A stretch of 64,000 nt of DNA, from assembly GCA_958295715.1 (NCBI GenBank), contig OY282371.1:2093697-2157696 (forward strand), in the 5' to 3' direction. Origin of the DNA: an uncultured Dehalococcoidia bacterium. GTDB taxonomy: Bacteria; Chloroflexota; Dehalococcoidia; Lucifugimonadales; GCA-2712585. The notes below the pieces were generated by a model, which made no database searches, had not been told where the DNA came from, and saw nothing but the letters and a program-made list of their open reading frames with translations. Positions 44,282-52,422 of this stretch are shown one piece after another. Position 1 is the stretch's first letter; each line of letters starts with the position of its first letter. A program made the position numbers and the translations under genes.

Positions 44282-44314
44282 CTTATTAAAATTTAGGGGC
44301 TAACTTTTAATAGC
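44282..44314. repeat. AT-rich repeat copy downstream of the Fic gene
   Basis: CTTATTAAAATTT...CTTTTAATAGC closely matches the 34-bp element at 42999-43032 (GCTATTAAGATTT...ATTTTAATAGC), in direct orientation. The Fic gene is thus bracketed by two imperfect direct repeats, each internally palindromic. The 44226-44382 spacer is otherwise AT-rich without a gene. Confidence 0.6.
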
Positions 44315-44382
44315 AACTCTCCTAGTTAAAATTTGTTTAATAGAGCGCCAAGGGTTTTCACGTTAGTGGGAGCGGCCGCCGG

Positions 44383-45252
44383 CTATATGGATAGGGACAC
44401 AATCGCGCTTTCGAACATCTTCCCAACTCCACTAGTAGTTGAAGCTATCTCGTACTTGCAATAAAGACGCCAAATTCGCTGCGACAACTCGTCTTCGTGG
44501 GGATAGAATTTAACTTTGAGGCCCAGCTCTTTGGCCGCCTTGTGGTCAATCATGGCCCCATGAGAAAGATACTCCTTTGTGTCCGCCAACTTTTTTGAAA
44601 TCTCCCGGGCTTTGTCTTCGAGTTTACACTGGGAACGAAGCAGCCACTTCTCGGCGAAGCGTTGGGACCGTTCGATAGCCTTCTCACAATAGTCCAAGAG
44701 AGCAGGGTCAAGAGTTGCAAGAAGGGGAAAATAGACAGGCGACAGTTCACCGCTTTTGTCGACCTGCCTCTTTATAAGTTCCAGGCCATCCAGAAAGGAT
44801 GACGCCGGACGAGCTATCATCTCCCCCTGCGCCGTAGTAACCGTAACCTGCGGGTCTATGGGGCCAAGTTCTGAAGTGTCCCCCATAACTATCTCATCGC
44901 TGGCCAATGCCATGAGCGTGGCCGCGCTCTTGGCGCTTTCAGCGACGATTACGCGGAATTCGGAACTTCTGGAAACAATCAGGTTGACCAGCTTTTCGGC
45001 AATGTCTATGTCGCCACCAGGGCTTTGGAGGAGCAGGTCAATCGGCTGTTTATTGACGCCGTGCAACAGGTCGCCAAAGGCCGCCACGTCTTGATGGTCA
45101 ATGCCGGCGTGGGGCTTGGCGAAGTACACCAGCAACTTCCGCCCAGTGATGCGTTCAATATCCTGGATGTCGCTGCGGCGGTCATACCGCCCGCTTTGGA
45201 GGGCGTGAAAGAGCGGAGTGCGCTCCGGAATCTCGCGATTAGCCTGGGTCAA
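44383..45252 (-). CDS. ClpP-fold SDH-type serine protease
   Basis: A 289-aa protein of the SDH proteinase family (clan SK, ClpP/crotonase fold). LLLQSPGGDIDIAEKLVNLI gives the oxyanion-hole Gly-Gly, VAESAKSAATLMALASDEIV holds the probable nucleophile serine, and TSELGPIDPQV follows as in SppA/SDH proteins. A long C-terminal helical part (EKAIERSQRFAEKWLL, then HGAMIDHKAAKELGLKV) completes the family pattern. No transmembrane segment, so soluble. Start is TTG 45252, overlapping the upstream small gene by 4 bp, with GGAGG about 11 bp upstream. Base composition is visibly less GC-rich than the chromosome around it, hinting at acquisition. Confidence 0.82.
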   Translation of the reverse strand: MTQANREIPERTPLFHALQSGRYDRRSDIQDIERITGRKLLVYFAKPHAGIDHQDVAAFGDLLHGVNKQPIDLLLQSPGGDIDIAEKLVNLIVSRSSEFRVIVAESAKSAATLMALASDEIVMGDTSELGPIDPQVTVTTAQGEMIARPASSFLDGLELIKRQVDKSGELSPVYFPLLATLDPALLDYCEKAIERSQRFAEKWLLRSQCKLEDKAREISKKLADTKEYLSHGAMIDHKAAKELGLKVKFYPHEDELSQRIWRLYCKYEIASTTSGVGKMFESAIVSLSI

Positions 45253-45443
45253 GCCTGAAAGTTCCTCCGTCCATATCCAGGTTTTCGTCGCACTCTGCGG
45301 TTTGGCGCGCTGCCATTTACCGAATTCTTGTACTTCTTAAAGTCTCGCACAAACCGCTCGAAGGAATCCAGCAGACCCGGCCTACGCTCAATCATCCGCT
45401 CGCGATGCTTTAGAATACCCTCATCCTTCATGTTATCGTCCAT
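45249..45443 (-). CDS. Small basic protein coupled to the SDH-type protease
   Basis: A 64-aa protein with ATG 45443 behind GGAGGG. The N-terminal half is charged and helical (GILKHRERMIERRPGLLDSF), the C-terminal half is strongly basic (NRRVRRKPGYGRRNF). No family recognised. Its stop overlaps the TTG start of the protease gene (TTGA), so the two are translationally coupled; it could be an adaptor, regulator or substrate of the protease. Confidence 0.6.
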   Translation of the reverse strand: MDDNMKDEGILKHRERMIERRPGLLDSFERFVRDFKKYKNSVNGSAPNRRVRRKPGYGRRNFQA

Positions 45444-45525
45444 GGCTTCACCCTCCAGATAGACAATTGTACTACAGCAAGAGACCCTTGTGTTATTCTA
45501 GGCGTCCTGGCCCTCCTCACCCCTT

Positions 45526-45554
45526 TTGACACCCCCAGGGGCCGGTGTTATATT
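45526..45554 (+). promoter_or_regulatory. Sigma70-type promoter of etfB-etfA
   Basis: TTGACA (45526-45531), exactly 17 bp, TATATT (45549-45554). Transcription would start about 35 bp before the etfB start codon. Confidence 0.8.
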
Positions 45555-45596
45555 CCCTTCGGCCTTGGGAACCCACCACCGCCACGCGGAGGCGCC

Positions 45597-46397
45597 TTGC
45601 CCCTCAACATCTTGGTCTTGGCTAAACAGGTCATCGACCCCGAAATGCCCCTCTCCGCCTTTAAGGTGGAACGGGAAAACCGGCGCGTCAGCGTCCCTTC
45701 CACCCTGCCCCCCGTGGTGAACGGCTTCGACGAGAACGCGGTGGAGGCGGCCCTCCGCATAAAGGACGGCCAGGAAGCGACGGTAACCGTCCTGTCCATG
45801 GGCCAAGGCTTCGCCCTGGAGGTTATGAAAAAGCCCCTCTCCATGGGCGCGGACACCCTCGTCCTGCTCCAGGACGACGCCTTCCTGAACACCGTGGACA
45901 GCTTCGCCATCGCCCTGGCCCTGACAACGGCTATCCGGAAGCTGGGCGCCTTCGACCTGATTATTGCGGGAAGGCAGGCCTCGGACTGGGACAACGCCCA
46001 GGTTCCCCTCGCGGTGGCTGAGGCCCTGGGCCTTCCCAGCGTCACCACCGGCAAGAAGGTGGAGGTGGGCGACGGCCTGGTGACCGTTGAGCGGCAGACG
46101 CCGGAGGGCGCTGAGGTTGTGGAGGCCCCACTGCCCGCCCTGGTGACGGTGAGCAACGAGTTGGGGCAGCCTCGATACCCGACCCTGCGGGGAATCATGG
46201 CCGCCACTCGCAAGCAGCCCGTCATCTGGTCGGCTCAGGACCTGGGCCTGGACGCGTCGGACCTGCGGCCGCGGGTGGAGACGGTGGACCTGTACGTTCC
46301 CGTCACCGACGCGGAGTGTGAACTGATTCAGGGGGAGGACGAGGCCGAGTCGGGGCGGCTCCTGGCCCTGAAGCTCCGAGAGGCCAAGCTGATTTGA
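45597..46397 (+). CDS. etfB: Electron transfer flavoprotein, beta subunit
   Basis: EtfB of 266 aa: LNILVLAKQVIDPEMPLSAF, NGFDENAVEAALRIKDG, LIIAGRQASDWDNAQVPLAV (nucleotide-binding region) and PALVTVSNELGQPRYPTLRG. It pairs with the downstream EtfA to pass electrons from flavin dehydrogenases to the membrane quinone pool. Start TTG 45597 follows GGAGGCGCC. The asparagine-aspartate variant in the binding loop (SDWDNAQVP) differs from the fused copy at 19020 (SADAETGQVG), so this pair belongs to a different ETF subgroup and may serve other partners. Confidence 0.9.
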   Translation: MPLNILVLAKQVIDPEMPLSAFKVERENRRVSVPSTLPPVVNGFDENAVEAALRIKDGQEATVTVLSMGQGFALEVMKKPLSMGADTLVLLQDDAFLNTVDSFAIALALTTAIRKLGAFDLIIAGRQASDWDNAQVPLAVAEALGLPSVTTGKKVEVGDGLVTVERQTPEGAEVVEAPLPALVTVSNELGQPRYPTLRGIMAATRKQPVIWSAQDLGLDASDLRPRVETVDLYVPVTDAECELIQGEDEAESGRLLALKLREAKLI

Positions 46398-46409
46398 CGA
46401 GGTTTGGGC

Positions 46410-47411
46410 ATGGACGCGGTTGATTCCACCGGGGTCCTGGTCTTGGGCGAGTTGGAGGATGGCGCCCTAGCCTCCACCTCCAAAGAGACCCTGGCGGCGG
46501 GACGCTCCCTGGCCGGCGGCCTGGGGCAGCCCCTGTCTCTCTGCATCGCGGGCGCGGACACTGACGCGCCGGCCAGGGAGGCCGTAGCCCACGGCGCCGA
46601 CCGGGTCTACACGGTGACCAACCTCCTCCTTGCCGAATACCACCCTGAACTGCACCTGGAGGCCCTGGCCGGCGTCTGCCACCAGACCAAGCCGGCCATC
46701 GCGCTAATGGCAAGAACCACCGCCGGGCGGGACTTGGCCCCGCGGCTGGCGGCCCGGCTGGGCGCGGGGTTGGCCCAAGACTGCTTGGACATGTCCATAG
46801 ACCCGGAGTCGGGGCGCATGGTGGCGCGGCGGCCCGTTTACGGCGGCAACGCCATGGCCGCCGTGGTGTGCGCCGGAACGCCGCAGATGGCGTCCATACG
46901 GCCCAAGGCCTACGAACCCTTGGAACCGGACCCGTCCCGCCAAGGCGACGTCGTTCCCCTTGAAGTGGCCTTGGACCCCTCCATGAAGCGGGTCCGGCTG
47001 GTGGAGCGGATTGAGGAGGAGTCGGAGGGCGTGCAGCTGGAGACGGCGGGCATCGTGGTCGCCGGCGGCAGGGGCTTGGGGTCGGCGGCGCCCTTCAAGG
47101 AGTTGGAGGAGACGGCCCGGCTGCTGGGCGCGGGCATCGGCGCGTCCAGGGCCGCTGTCGACGCGGGATGGGTTCCCGCCTCGTGGCAGATAGGACTCAC
47201 CGGCAAGACTATATCCCCCAACCTGTACATCACCGTTGCCATATCCGGCGCCAGCCAGCACATGGCCGGCTGCTCCGGGGCCAAGGTGATTGTCGCCATA
47301 AATAAGGACGCCGAGGCCAATATCCTGAAGGAGGCCCGCTACGGCGTGGTGGGCGACTGGCAGAAGGTATGGCCCGCCTTTACGGAGACGCTGCGGGAGC
47401 TTTTGGGCTAA
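46410..47411 (+). CDS. etfA: Electron transfer flavoprotein, alpha subunit
   Basis: EtfA of 333 aa. N-terminal domain LVLGELEDGALASTSKETL; FAD domain AGIVVAGGRGLGSAAPFKEL, QIGLTGKTISPNLYITVAIS, GASQHMAGCSGAKVIVAINK and the final YGVVGDWQKVWPAF. The FAD-contacting SGAxQH loop is intact, unlike the fused homologue. ATG 46410 with GAGG seven bases upstream is preferred over TTG 46404. It follows etfB by 12 bp and ends 3 bp before the convergent panC. Confidence 0.92.
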   Translation: MDAVDSTGVLVLGELEDGALASTSKETLAAGRSLAGGLGQPLSLCIAGADTDAPAREAVAHGADRVYTVTNLLLAEYHPELHLEALAGVCHQTKPAIALMARTTAGRDLAPRLAARLGAGLAQDCLDMSIDPESGRMVARRPVYGGNAMAAVVCAGTPQMASIRPKAYEPLEPDPSRQGDVVPLEVALDPSMKRVRLVERIEEESEGVQLETAGIVVAGGRGLGSAAPFKELEETARLLGAGIGASRAAVDAGWVPASWQIGLTGKTISPNLYITVAISGASQHMAGCSGAKVIVAINKDAEANILKEARYGVVGDWQKVWPAFTETLRELLG

Positions 47412-47414
47412 CCC

Positions 47415-48260
47415 TCACGGCCCGGGGCCGAGGAGCAGGTTGTCGATGAGCCGCGTTTCGCCTATCCACACCGCCGTGGACACCATGGCCCCGTCGTTGA
47501 CTACGTCCAGTTCGCAGAGGGTGTCCGGGTCGGCGACGCTGACGTAATCGACGCGAGACACGCCCGGGTCACCGGCCAGGACCCGCCGGGACTCGGCCCT
47601 CAGCGGCTCGCCCCCGCGCTCGCCCGCATCCCATAGACCCTTGGCGGCGACGAGGGAGCGGTGTATCACCGCGGCGGCGCGGCGCTCCGGCCCCGAGAGC
47701 AGGGCGTTGCGGCTGCTCATGGCCAGGCCGTCGGACTCCCTAACCGTTGGAATCGATACTATCTCCACCGGCAGGTTCAGATCCCTGACCAAGGCCCGGA
47801 CCACCGCCAGCTGCTGACCGTCCTTCTGCCCAAAGTAGGCCCTGTCCGGCCCCGCCACGTTGAGCAGCTTGGCCACCACGGTGGCGACGCCCTTGAAGTG
47901 CCCTGGCCGGCGCTCGCCCTCCAACCCTTGAGACAGCCCGGAGACCTCCACCCACGTGTTGAAACCCGGTGGGAACATCTCATCTTCCGGAGGCGCGAAC
48001 ACCAGGTCCACCCCCTCTTCATCTAGCTTTGACAGGTCCAGGTCGAAGTTCCGGGGATAGGCCCCATAGTCCGCGCCCCGGTCGAACTGCGTGGGGTTTA
48101 CGAAGACGCTTACGGCCACGGTCGCGTTCTCCCGCCGCGCCCGCCGCGTCAACGCCAAGTGTCCCTGGTGAAGCGAACCCATGGTAGGCGCCAACCCCAA
48201 GGGTCTCGGGACGGCGCGGCAGGCCGCCGACATGGACGCGGCGGTTTTGATAACCCTCAC
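47415..48260 (-). CDS. panC: Pantothenate synthetase (pantoate-beta-alanine ligase)
   Basis: PanC condenses D-pantoate with beta-alanine using ATP. Conserved motifs: APTMGSLHQGHLAL (HIGH-like), VSVFVNPTQF, YFGQKDGQQLAVVRALVRDL and SSRNALLS (KMSKS-like). The 281-aa length is normal. GTG start at 48260, 13 bp after panB; no strong RBS, so coupling to panB is likely. Last gene of a panG-like/panB/panC operon. Confidence 0.93.
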   Translation of the reverse strand: MRVIKTAASMSAACRAVPRPLGLAPTMGSLHQGHLALTRRARRENATVAVSVFVNPTQFDRGADYGAYPRNFDLDLSKLDEEGVDLVFAPPEDEMFPPGFNTWVEVSGLSQGLEGERRPGHFKGVATVVAKLLNVAGPDRAYFGQKDGQQLAVVRALVRDLNLPVEIVSIPTVRESDGLAMSSRNALLSGPERRAAAVIHRSLVAAKGLWDAGERGGEPLRAESRRVLAGDPGVSRVDYVSVADPDTLCELDVVNDGAMVSTAVWIGETRLIDNLLLGPGP

Positions 48261-48273
48261 GGAGGCCGCGCCT

Positions 48274-49110
48274 TCAGTCGTCTAGAAGCTCGGAGAGGAG
48301 GGACTCGTCCATGGCGAAGCTCTGCTTACCGGTGGGAAAGACGCCCTCCCGCACCTCCTGGGCGTACTGGCCCAAGGCCTGGGAAATAAGCTCGCCAAGC
48401 TGCGCGTACTGCTTGGTGTGCCTGGGCACAAAGTCGCCGTACAGACCCAGCAGGTCGTGCATCACCTGCACCTGGCCGTCGCAGTGAGGCCCGGCGCCAA
48501 TGCCGATGGTCGGCGCGGTCAACCTGCTGGTGATGACGCGGGACAGTGGCGCGGGAATAAGCTCCAGCACCACGGCGTAGGCCCCGGCCTCCTCCAGGGC
48601 CTTGGCGTCCCGGAGGAGCTGCGACGCCTGCTCCTTTGCCTTGCCCTGGACCCTGTAGCCCCCGAACCGGTGCACCGACTGGGGAGTTAGTCCCACGTGG
48701 CCCATCACCGGAATGCCCGCCTCCACGATTCGCCTCACCGTCTCAGCCACCGGCTCCCCACCCTCCAGCTTCACCGAGTGGGCGCCGCCCTCCTGCACCA
48801 GCCGCCCGGCGTTGCGAAGGGCGTCGTCGGCCCCCGCCTGAAAGCTCATAAAGGGCATGTCGGATACGATGAGGGCGCGGGCGGCGCCCCTGGCCACGGC
48901 CCCGGTGTGCCGCGTCATGTCGTCCATCGTCACCGGTATGGTGGAGTCGTAGCCCAGGGTCACCATGCCCAAACTGTCGCCCACCAGGATAACGGGAAAC
49001 CCGGCCTCGTCGGCCAGCCTCGCCATCGGGTAGTCGTAGGCGGTGACGACGGGTATCTTCTCACCCTTGGCCTTCATGGCCGTCACGTCCCTGGCCGTTA
49101 CTCTCCGCAT
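48274..49110 (-). CDS. panB: 3-methyl-2-oxobutanoate hydroxymethyltransferase
   Basis: PanB forms ketopantoate from 2-oxoisovalerate and methylene-tetrahydrofolate. Motifs: VVTAYDYPMARLADEAG, the Mg-binding VGDSLGMVTLGYDSTIPVT, SVKLEGGEP, catalytic-region GHVGLTPQSVHRFGGYRVQG and TIGIGAGPHCDGQVQV. Length 278 aa from ATG 49110 (MRRVTARDV). The frame is open further upstream, but that part overlaps the upstream gene and lacks homology. It overlaps the DUF2520 gene end by 13 bp. Confidence 0.93.
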   Translation of the reverse strand: MRRVTARDVTAMKAKGEKIPVVTAYDYPMARLADEAGFPVILVGDSLGMVTLGYDSTIPVTMDDMTRHTGAVARGAARALIVSDMPFMSFQAGADDALRNAGRLVQEGGAHSVKLEGGEPVAETVRRIVEAGIPVMGHVGLTPQSVHRFGGYRVQGKAKEQASQLLRDAKALEEAGAYAVVLELIPAPLSRVITSRLTAPTIGIGAGPHCDGQVQVMHDLLGLYGDFVPRHTKQYAQLGELISQALGQYAQEVREGVFPTGKQSFAMDESLLSELLDD

Positions 49111-50015
49111 AGCGTCTGCCCCCGTCCTTCTATAGATGCGCCTGAGTAGTGGGATATGAGGTCTTGCAAGGCCTTCACCTCCCGGTCGCCGAGGGCGGGG
49201 GCGGCCAGGGGCACGGAGGCCTCCGAGAGGGCGAGATATAGAGGAAGGATGTCCGGCTGCCGGGCCTTGAACGCCTCCAAGTGCCCGCGCAGAGTGGCGA
49301 CGTCTCCCCTGGCTATCGGCCCCGTTAGAGCCGCCTGAGGTCCCAGAGCCGCCGCGTTGCGAAGGGTGGCCCCGGCCATAGGAAGCATGGCCCGGAGACC
49401 CTCCTCCTCGGTGAACCCCAGGGAAGGCCACAACCCGGCGGCGGCCTTCAGCAGGGCCACCAGGGAGCCGCAGCTCATTACCGCCGAGGCGTGATAGAGG
49501 GGCCGGTCCGCCGGGGCGACGCGGATGGCCCTGCCGCCCAAGGCCGCGGCCATGGCCTCAAGGGTTTCCAGCATCCAACCCTCGCCCTCCACGGCAAAGG
49601 TCACGCCTTGGAACCGCTCCACGGCGTCGCGGCGCCCCGTCACCCCGGCGAAGGTCTGAAAGGGATGCAGGGAGCCGCAGGACGCCCCCATGCCGGCGGC
49701 GGGCCGCAGCAGGTCGAGGGAGCCGGCGCCGCTGCAATGAGCAACCCCCCGTCCCGGCGACCAGCCCAGCGACGCGGCGACGCGGCCTATGGCGTCGTCG
49801 GTGGTGGTGACGAAAACCAGGTCGCACCGGTCCGCCACCTCTTGGGGATGGGGCGTCGCAACGCAACCGGGTATCTCGCCGGCGAGGGCGTCGGCGGAGG
49901 TCTGGGAGCGGCTGTTCACCGACGCGACGCGGTAGCCGGCGTCGGCAAGTCCCAGGGCCAGGCTTCTGCCCAGGGTCCCGGCGCCGATGAATCCAACGGT
50001 CAGACCGGCGTTCAC
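49098..50015 (-). CDS. Rossmann/DUF2520 protein, candidate PanG-type ketopantoate reductase
   Basis: A 305-aa protein with the NAD(P)-binding start VGFIGAGTLGRSLALGLADA, VFVTTTDDAIGRVA, the family's SLHPFQTFAGV and a C-terminal helical DUF2520 domain with DRPLYHASAVMSCGSLVALL. Proteins of this architecture resemble F420-dependent/ketopantoate reductases. Its position directly upstream of, and overlapping, panB and panC suggests it supplies the missing ketopantoate reduction, as reported for PanG in other bacteria. I infer this from context and recalled similarity. Start GTG or ATG near 50015; none further downstream keeps the Rossmann motif intact. Confidence 0.75.
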   Translation of the reverse strand: MNAGLTVGFIGAGTLGRSLALGLADAGYRVASVNSRSQTSADALAGEIPGCVATPHPQEVADRCDLVFVTTTDDAIGRVAASLGWSPGRGVAHCSGAGSLDLLRPAAGMGASCGSLHPFQTFAGVTGRRDAVERFQGVTFAVEGEGWMLETLEAMAAALGGRAIRVAPADRPLYHASAVMSCGSLVALLKAAAGLWPSLGFTEEEGLRAMLPMAGATLRNAAALGPQAALTGPIARGDVATLRGHLEAFKARQPDILPLYLALSEASVPLAAPALGDREVKALQDLISHYSGASIEGRGQTLCGE

Positions 50016-50307
50016 GCCAAGGGACCCGGAGAGGGGATGGCCGCCCTTCCCGCGCGGAAGGGGGCTTCAGAAGATGCGCCGCGCTTTCCTGCCGTCTCGG
50101 TCCTCATCGGATCCCAGCGGCCTCCTGGGGATGCTGGATGCTCACCTCCCAAGGGGTAGATGGCCCGGTAATGATACCACGCGACACGCGGGGCTTCAAC
50201 GCGCCGGGGCCTTCACCTTCAGCCCAGCCCCTTCCCCAAGTTGACCGCTTCTGAGGGCGATGATAGCATGTGCCCATCCCCACCCAAGCCCCCGCGCAGG
50301 AGCAGAC

Positions 50308-51534
50308 ATGTCCTCAACAACGCAATTCAACTACGCCGACCACTTCGCCAAGGGACTCCCGCCGCCCTCGGCCTCAGCCACCGTTGACAACCCCACCTAC
50401 AACTTCATTCTGGGGCACACCTGCCCCGACCTGGTGCCGGTGGAGGGCCTGGTGGAGGCCTCCGCCCGCGCCCTGCGAAAGGACGGCCCCGGCCTGGCCA
50501 TCAACCTTCACAACGGCGGCCTCCTGGGGTATCTGCCCCTGCGGGAGTTCCTGGTTCTCAAGCTGGGCCGGCATCGCGGCATCGACGTGACCGTGGACGA
50601 CATCCTCATCACCTCCGGCTCCCAGCCCGCCGCCATGCTCCTGAACGCGGCCCTGCTGGAGCCCGGCGACACCGTCATCGCCGAGAACTTCTCCTACGTG
50701 GGGATGCTAGGCGACATGCGGATGCGAAAGGTGAACATCGTGGGCGTTCCCGTGGATGAACACGGAATGCGCATGGACGCCCTGGCGTCGGCCCTCGACG
50801 ACCTGGCCGGCAGGGGCGTTACGCCCAAGTACATCTACACAATCCCCACCGTGCAAAACCCCACAGGCTCCGTCATGCCCATGGAGCGCCGCCGCCGTAT
50901 GCTGGAAATCAGCAAGGAGCGCGGCGTCCCCATTCTGGAGGACGACTGCTACGCCGACCTGGTCTTTGAAGGCGAGTGGGAGAAGGCCATCCGCTCCCTC
51001 GACGACTCGGGCCACGTGCTGCACATGGGTTCCTTCTCAAAGAACCTGGCGCCGGGGGTCAGGCTGGGCTACGTGGTGGCCCCCTGGGAGGTCCTGAGCC
51101 AACTGCTGCCCCTCAAGGGCGACATCGGCACCTCCACCTTTGGGCAGATGGTGGTGGCCGACTTCTTCCACAACCACTACGAGGAGCACCTGGAGACCCT
51201 GCGCTCCGGCCTCCGGAAGAAGCGGGACACCCTGTCGGCGGCCATCAGCGAGCACTTCGGCCCCTCGGTGGAACCCAACCACCCCAGGGGCGGCATCTAT
51301 CTGTGGGTGAAGTTCCCCGACGGCGTGGACACCCGGAAGCCCTTGGCGGCGGCGCGCAAGGAGGGCATCGGCTACAACCCGGGCTCCGACTGGGCCGTCT
51401 ATCCCGCCGACGACCGGCGCAACGGCAACAACTACATCCGCTTCTGCTACGCCCTCCCCACCGAGGATGAGATTTGGAAGGGAATCGAGTTGCTGGCCCA
51501 GGTCTTCCAGCGTGAACTGGGGTTTCCTTCTTGA
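50308..51534 (+). CDS. PLP-dependent aminotransferase, MocR/LysN-like class I
   Basis: Fold-type I aminotransferase of 408 aa. Signs: ITSGSQPAAMLLNAALLEPG, NPTGSVMPMERRRRML (Asn-Pro for PLP), ILEDDCYADLVFEGEW (Asp for the pyridine nitrogen), and GSFSKNLAPGVRLGYV with the Schiff-base lysine. The subgroup is that of 2-aminoadipate and broad-specificity aromatic aminotransferases; substrate not decided. ATG 50308 follows CAGGAG; the in-frame ATG at 50260 lacks a ribosome-binding site and adds nonhomologous sequence. The next gene is 41 bp downstream on the same strand. Confidence 0.9.
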   Translation: MSSTTQFNYADHFAKGLPPPSASATVDNPTYNFILGHTCPDLVPVEGLVEASARALRKDGPGLAINLHNGGLLGYLPLREFLVLKLGRHRGIDVTVDDILITSGSQPAAMLLNAALLEPGDTVIAENFSYVGMLGDMRMRKVNIVGVPVDEHGMRMDALASALDDLAGRGVTPKYIYTIPTVQNPTGSVMPMERRRRMLEISKERGVPILEDDCYADLVFEGEWEKAIRSLDDSGHVLHMGSFSKNLAPGVRLGYVVAPWEVLSQLLPLKGDIGTSTFGQMVVADFFHNHYEEHLETLRSGLRKKRDTLSAAISEHFGPSVEPNHPRGGIYLWVKFPDGVDTRKPLAAARKEGIGYNPGSDWAVYPADDRRNGNNYIRFCYALPTEDEIWKGIELLAQVFQRELGFPS

Positions 51535-51574
51535 GGAATGACGCCGCCCGCCGCCGGATGACAGGCCCGCCGGC

Positions 51575-52357
51575 ATGAACGCCGGGGAGCGGCTGGCCGC
51601 GGACCTCCTGCGCGCCCGGAGACACGGCGGCCTGATTCCGCGCTCGGCAGCCAAGGGTTTGGACTCCGTAACGGCGGCCTACGCCATTCAGCGAATCCAG
51701 GCGTCCTTGGAGTCCCTGCCCCGCGCGGGCTGGAAGGTTGGGGCCACCAGCCGGGAGCCGCAGAAGCTCTTGGGAACCGACGAGCCGGCCACGGCGCCGA
51801 TGCTCCGGCGCGACTGCTCCCAGTCCCCCGCGTCCGTGGCCATCTTCGAGGGGCAGAGGGCCAGCGTTGAGGGGGAGTTCGCCTTCCGCTTTGCCCGCGC
51901 CCTCCCGCCCAGGCCCGGCGCCTATGAACTTGACGAGGTGCTAGACGCCGTTGAAGTCCTGGTCCCGGCCATCGAAATCGTGGGGTGCCGGTTCGAGGGC
52001 GGCTACGACGGCCTGGGAGCCGTCAGGCTGGTGGCCGACGCCACGGCCCACACCGCCTTTGTAGAGGGGCCACGGAACGCCGGGTGGCGGGATATCGACC
52101 TTCCATCCCATCCCGTGCGGCTCTTCAAGAACGGGCGGTTGGCGGGTGAGGGCAGCGGCGCCAAGGCCCTGGACGGCCCCCTATCGGTGCTGCTGTGGAC
52201 GGCCAACCACCTGTCGCGCCTGGGCGAGGCCATAGAGGCGGGGGAGGTTGTGACCACCGGCACCTGCACGGGCATAACGCCCGTGGCCCCCGGCGACGCG
52301 GTGTCCGCCGACTTCGGCTCCTTGGGCCGGGTCGAACTGCGCCTGACCGCGGGCTAG
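51575..52357 (+). CDS. MhpD-like 2-keto-4-pentenoate hydratase family protein
   Basis: A 260-aa protein of the hydratase/decarboxylase branch of the FAH superfamily. Motifs: AYAIQRIQASLESLPRAGWKVGAT, the metal-binding VEGEFAFRFARAL (Glu pair), VPAIEIVGCRF and TTGTCTGITPVAPGD near the C-terminus, where the active-site region lies. Relatives add water to 2-hydroxypenta-2,4-dienoates in aromatic meta-cleavage or decarboxylate 4-oxalocrotonate. No other meta-cleavage genes are nearby, so the substrate is open. ATG 51575. Confidence 0.85.
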   Translation: MNAGERLAADLLRARRHGGLIPRSAAKGLDSVTAAYAIQRIQASLESLPRAGWKVGATSREPQKLLGTDEPATAPMLRRDCSQSPASVAIFEGQRASVEGEFAFRFARALPPRPGAYELDEVLDAVEVLVPAIEIVGCRFEGGYDGLGAVRLVADATAHTAFVEGPRNAGWRDIDLPSHPVRLFKNGRLAGEGSGAKALDGPLSVLLWTANHLSRLGEAIEAGEVVTTGTCTGITPVAPGDAVSADFGSLGRVELRLTAG

Positions 52358-52385
52358 GGCGGACCTACCGTTATACGAACGCACA

Positions 52386-52394
52386 TGCTATAAT
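52386..52394 (+). promoter_or_regulatory. Extended -10 promoter element
   Basis: TGCTATAAT (TGn plus consensus TATAAT) 28 bp before the ATG at 52423; no good -35, as expected for an extended -10 promoter. Confidence 0.6.
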
Positions 52395-52422
52395 CCTAGT
52401 AGACTTATCCACGGGATTGAGG

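Noticed and set aside
49111-49431. 107-codon N-terminal extension of panB
   Set aside because: It lies wholly inside the upstream DUF2520 gene in another frame and has no PanB homology.
52195-52422. N-terminal extension of the unknown gene at 52423
   Set aside because: It overlaps the end of the hydratase gene in another frame and changes composition abruptly at the ATG 52423.
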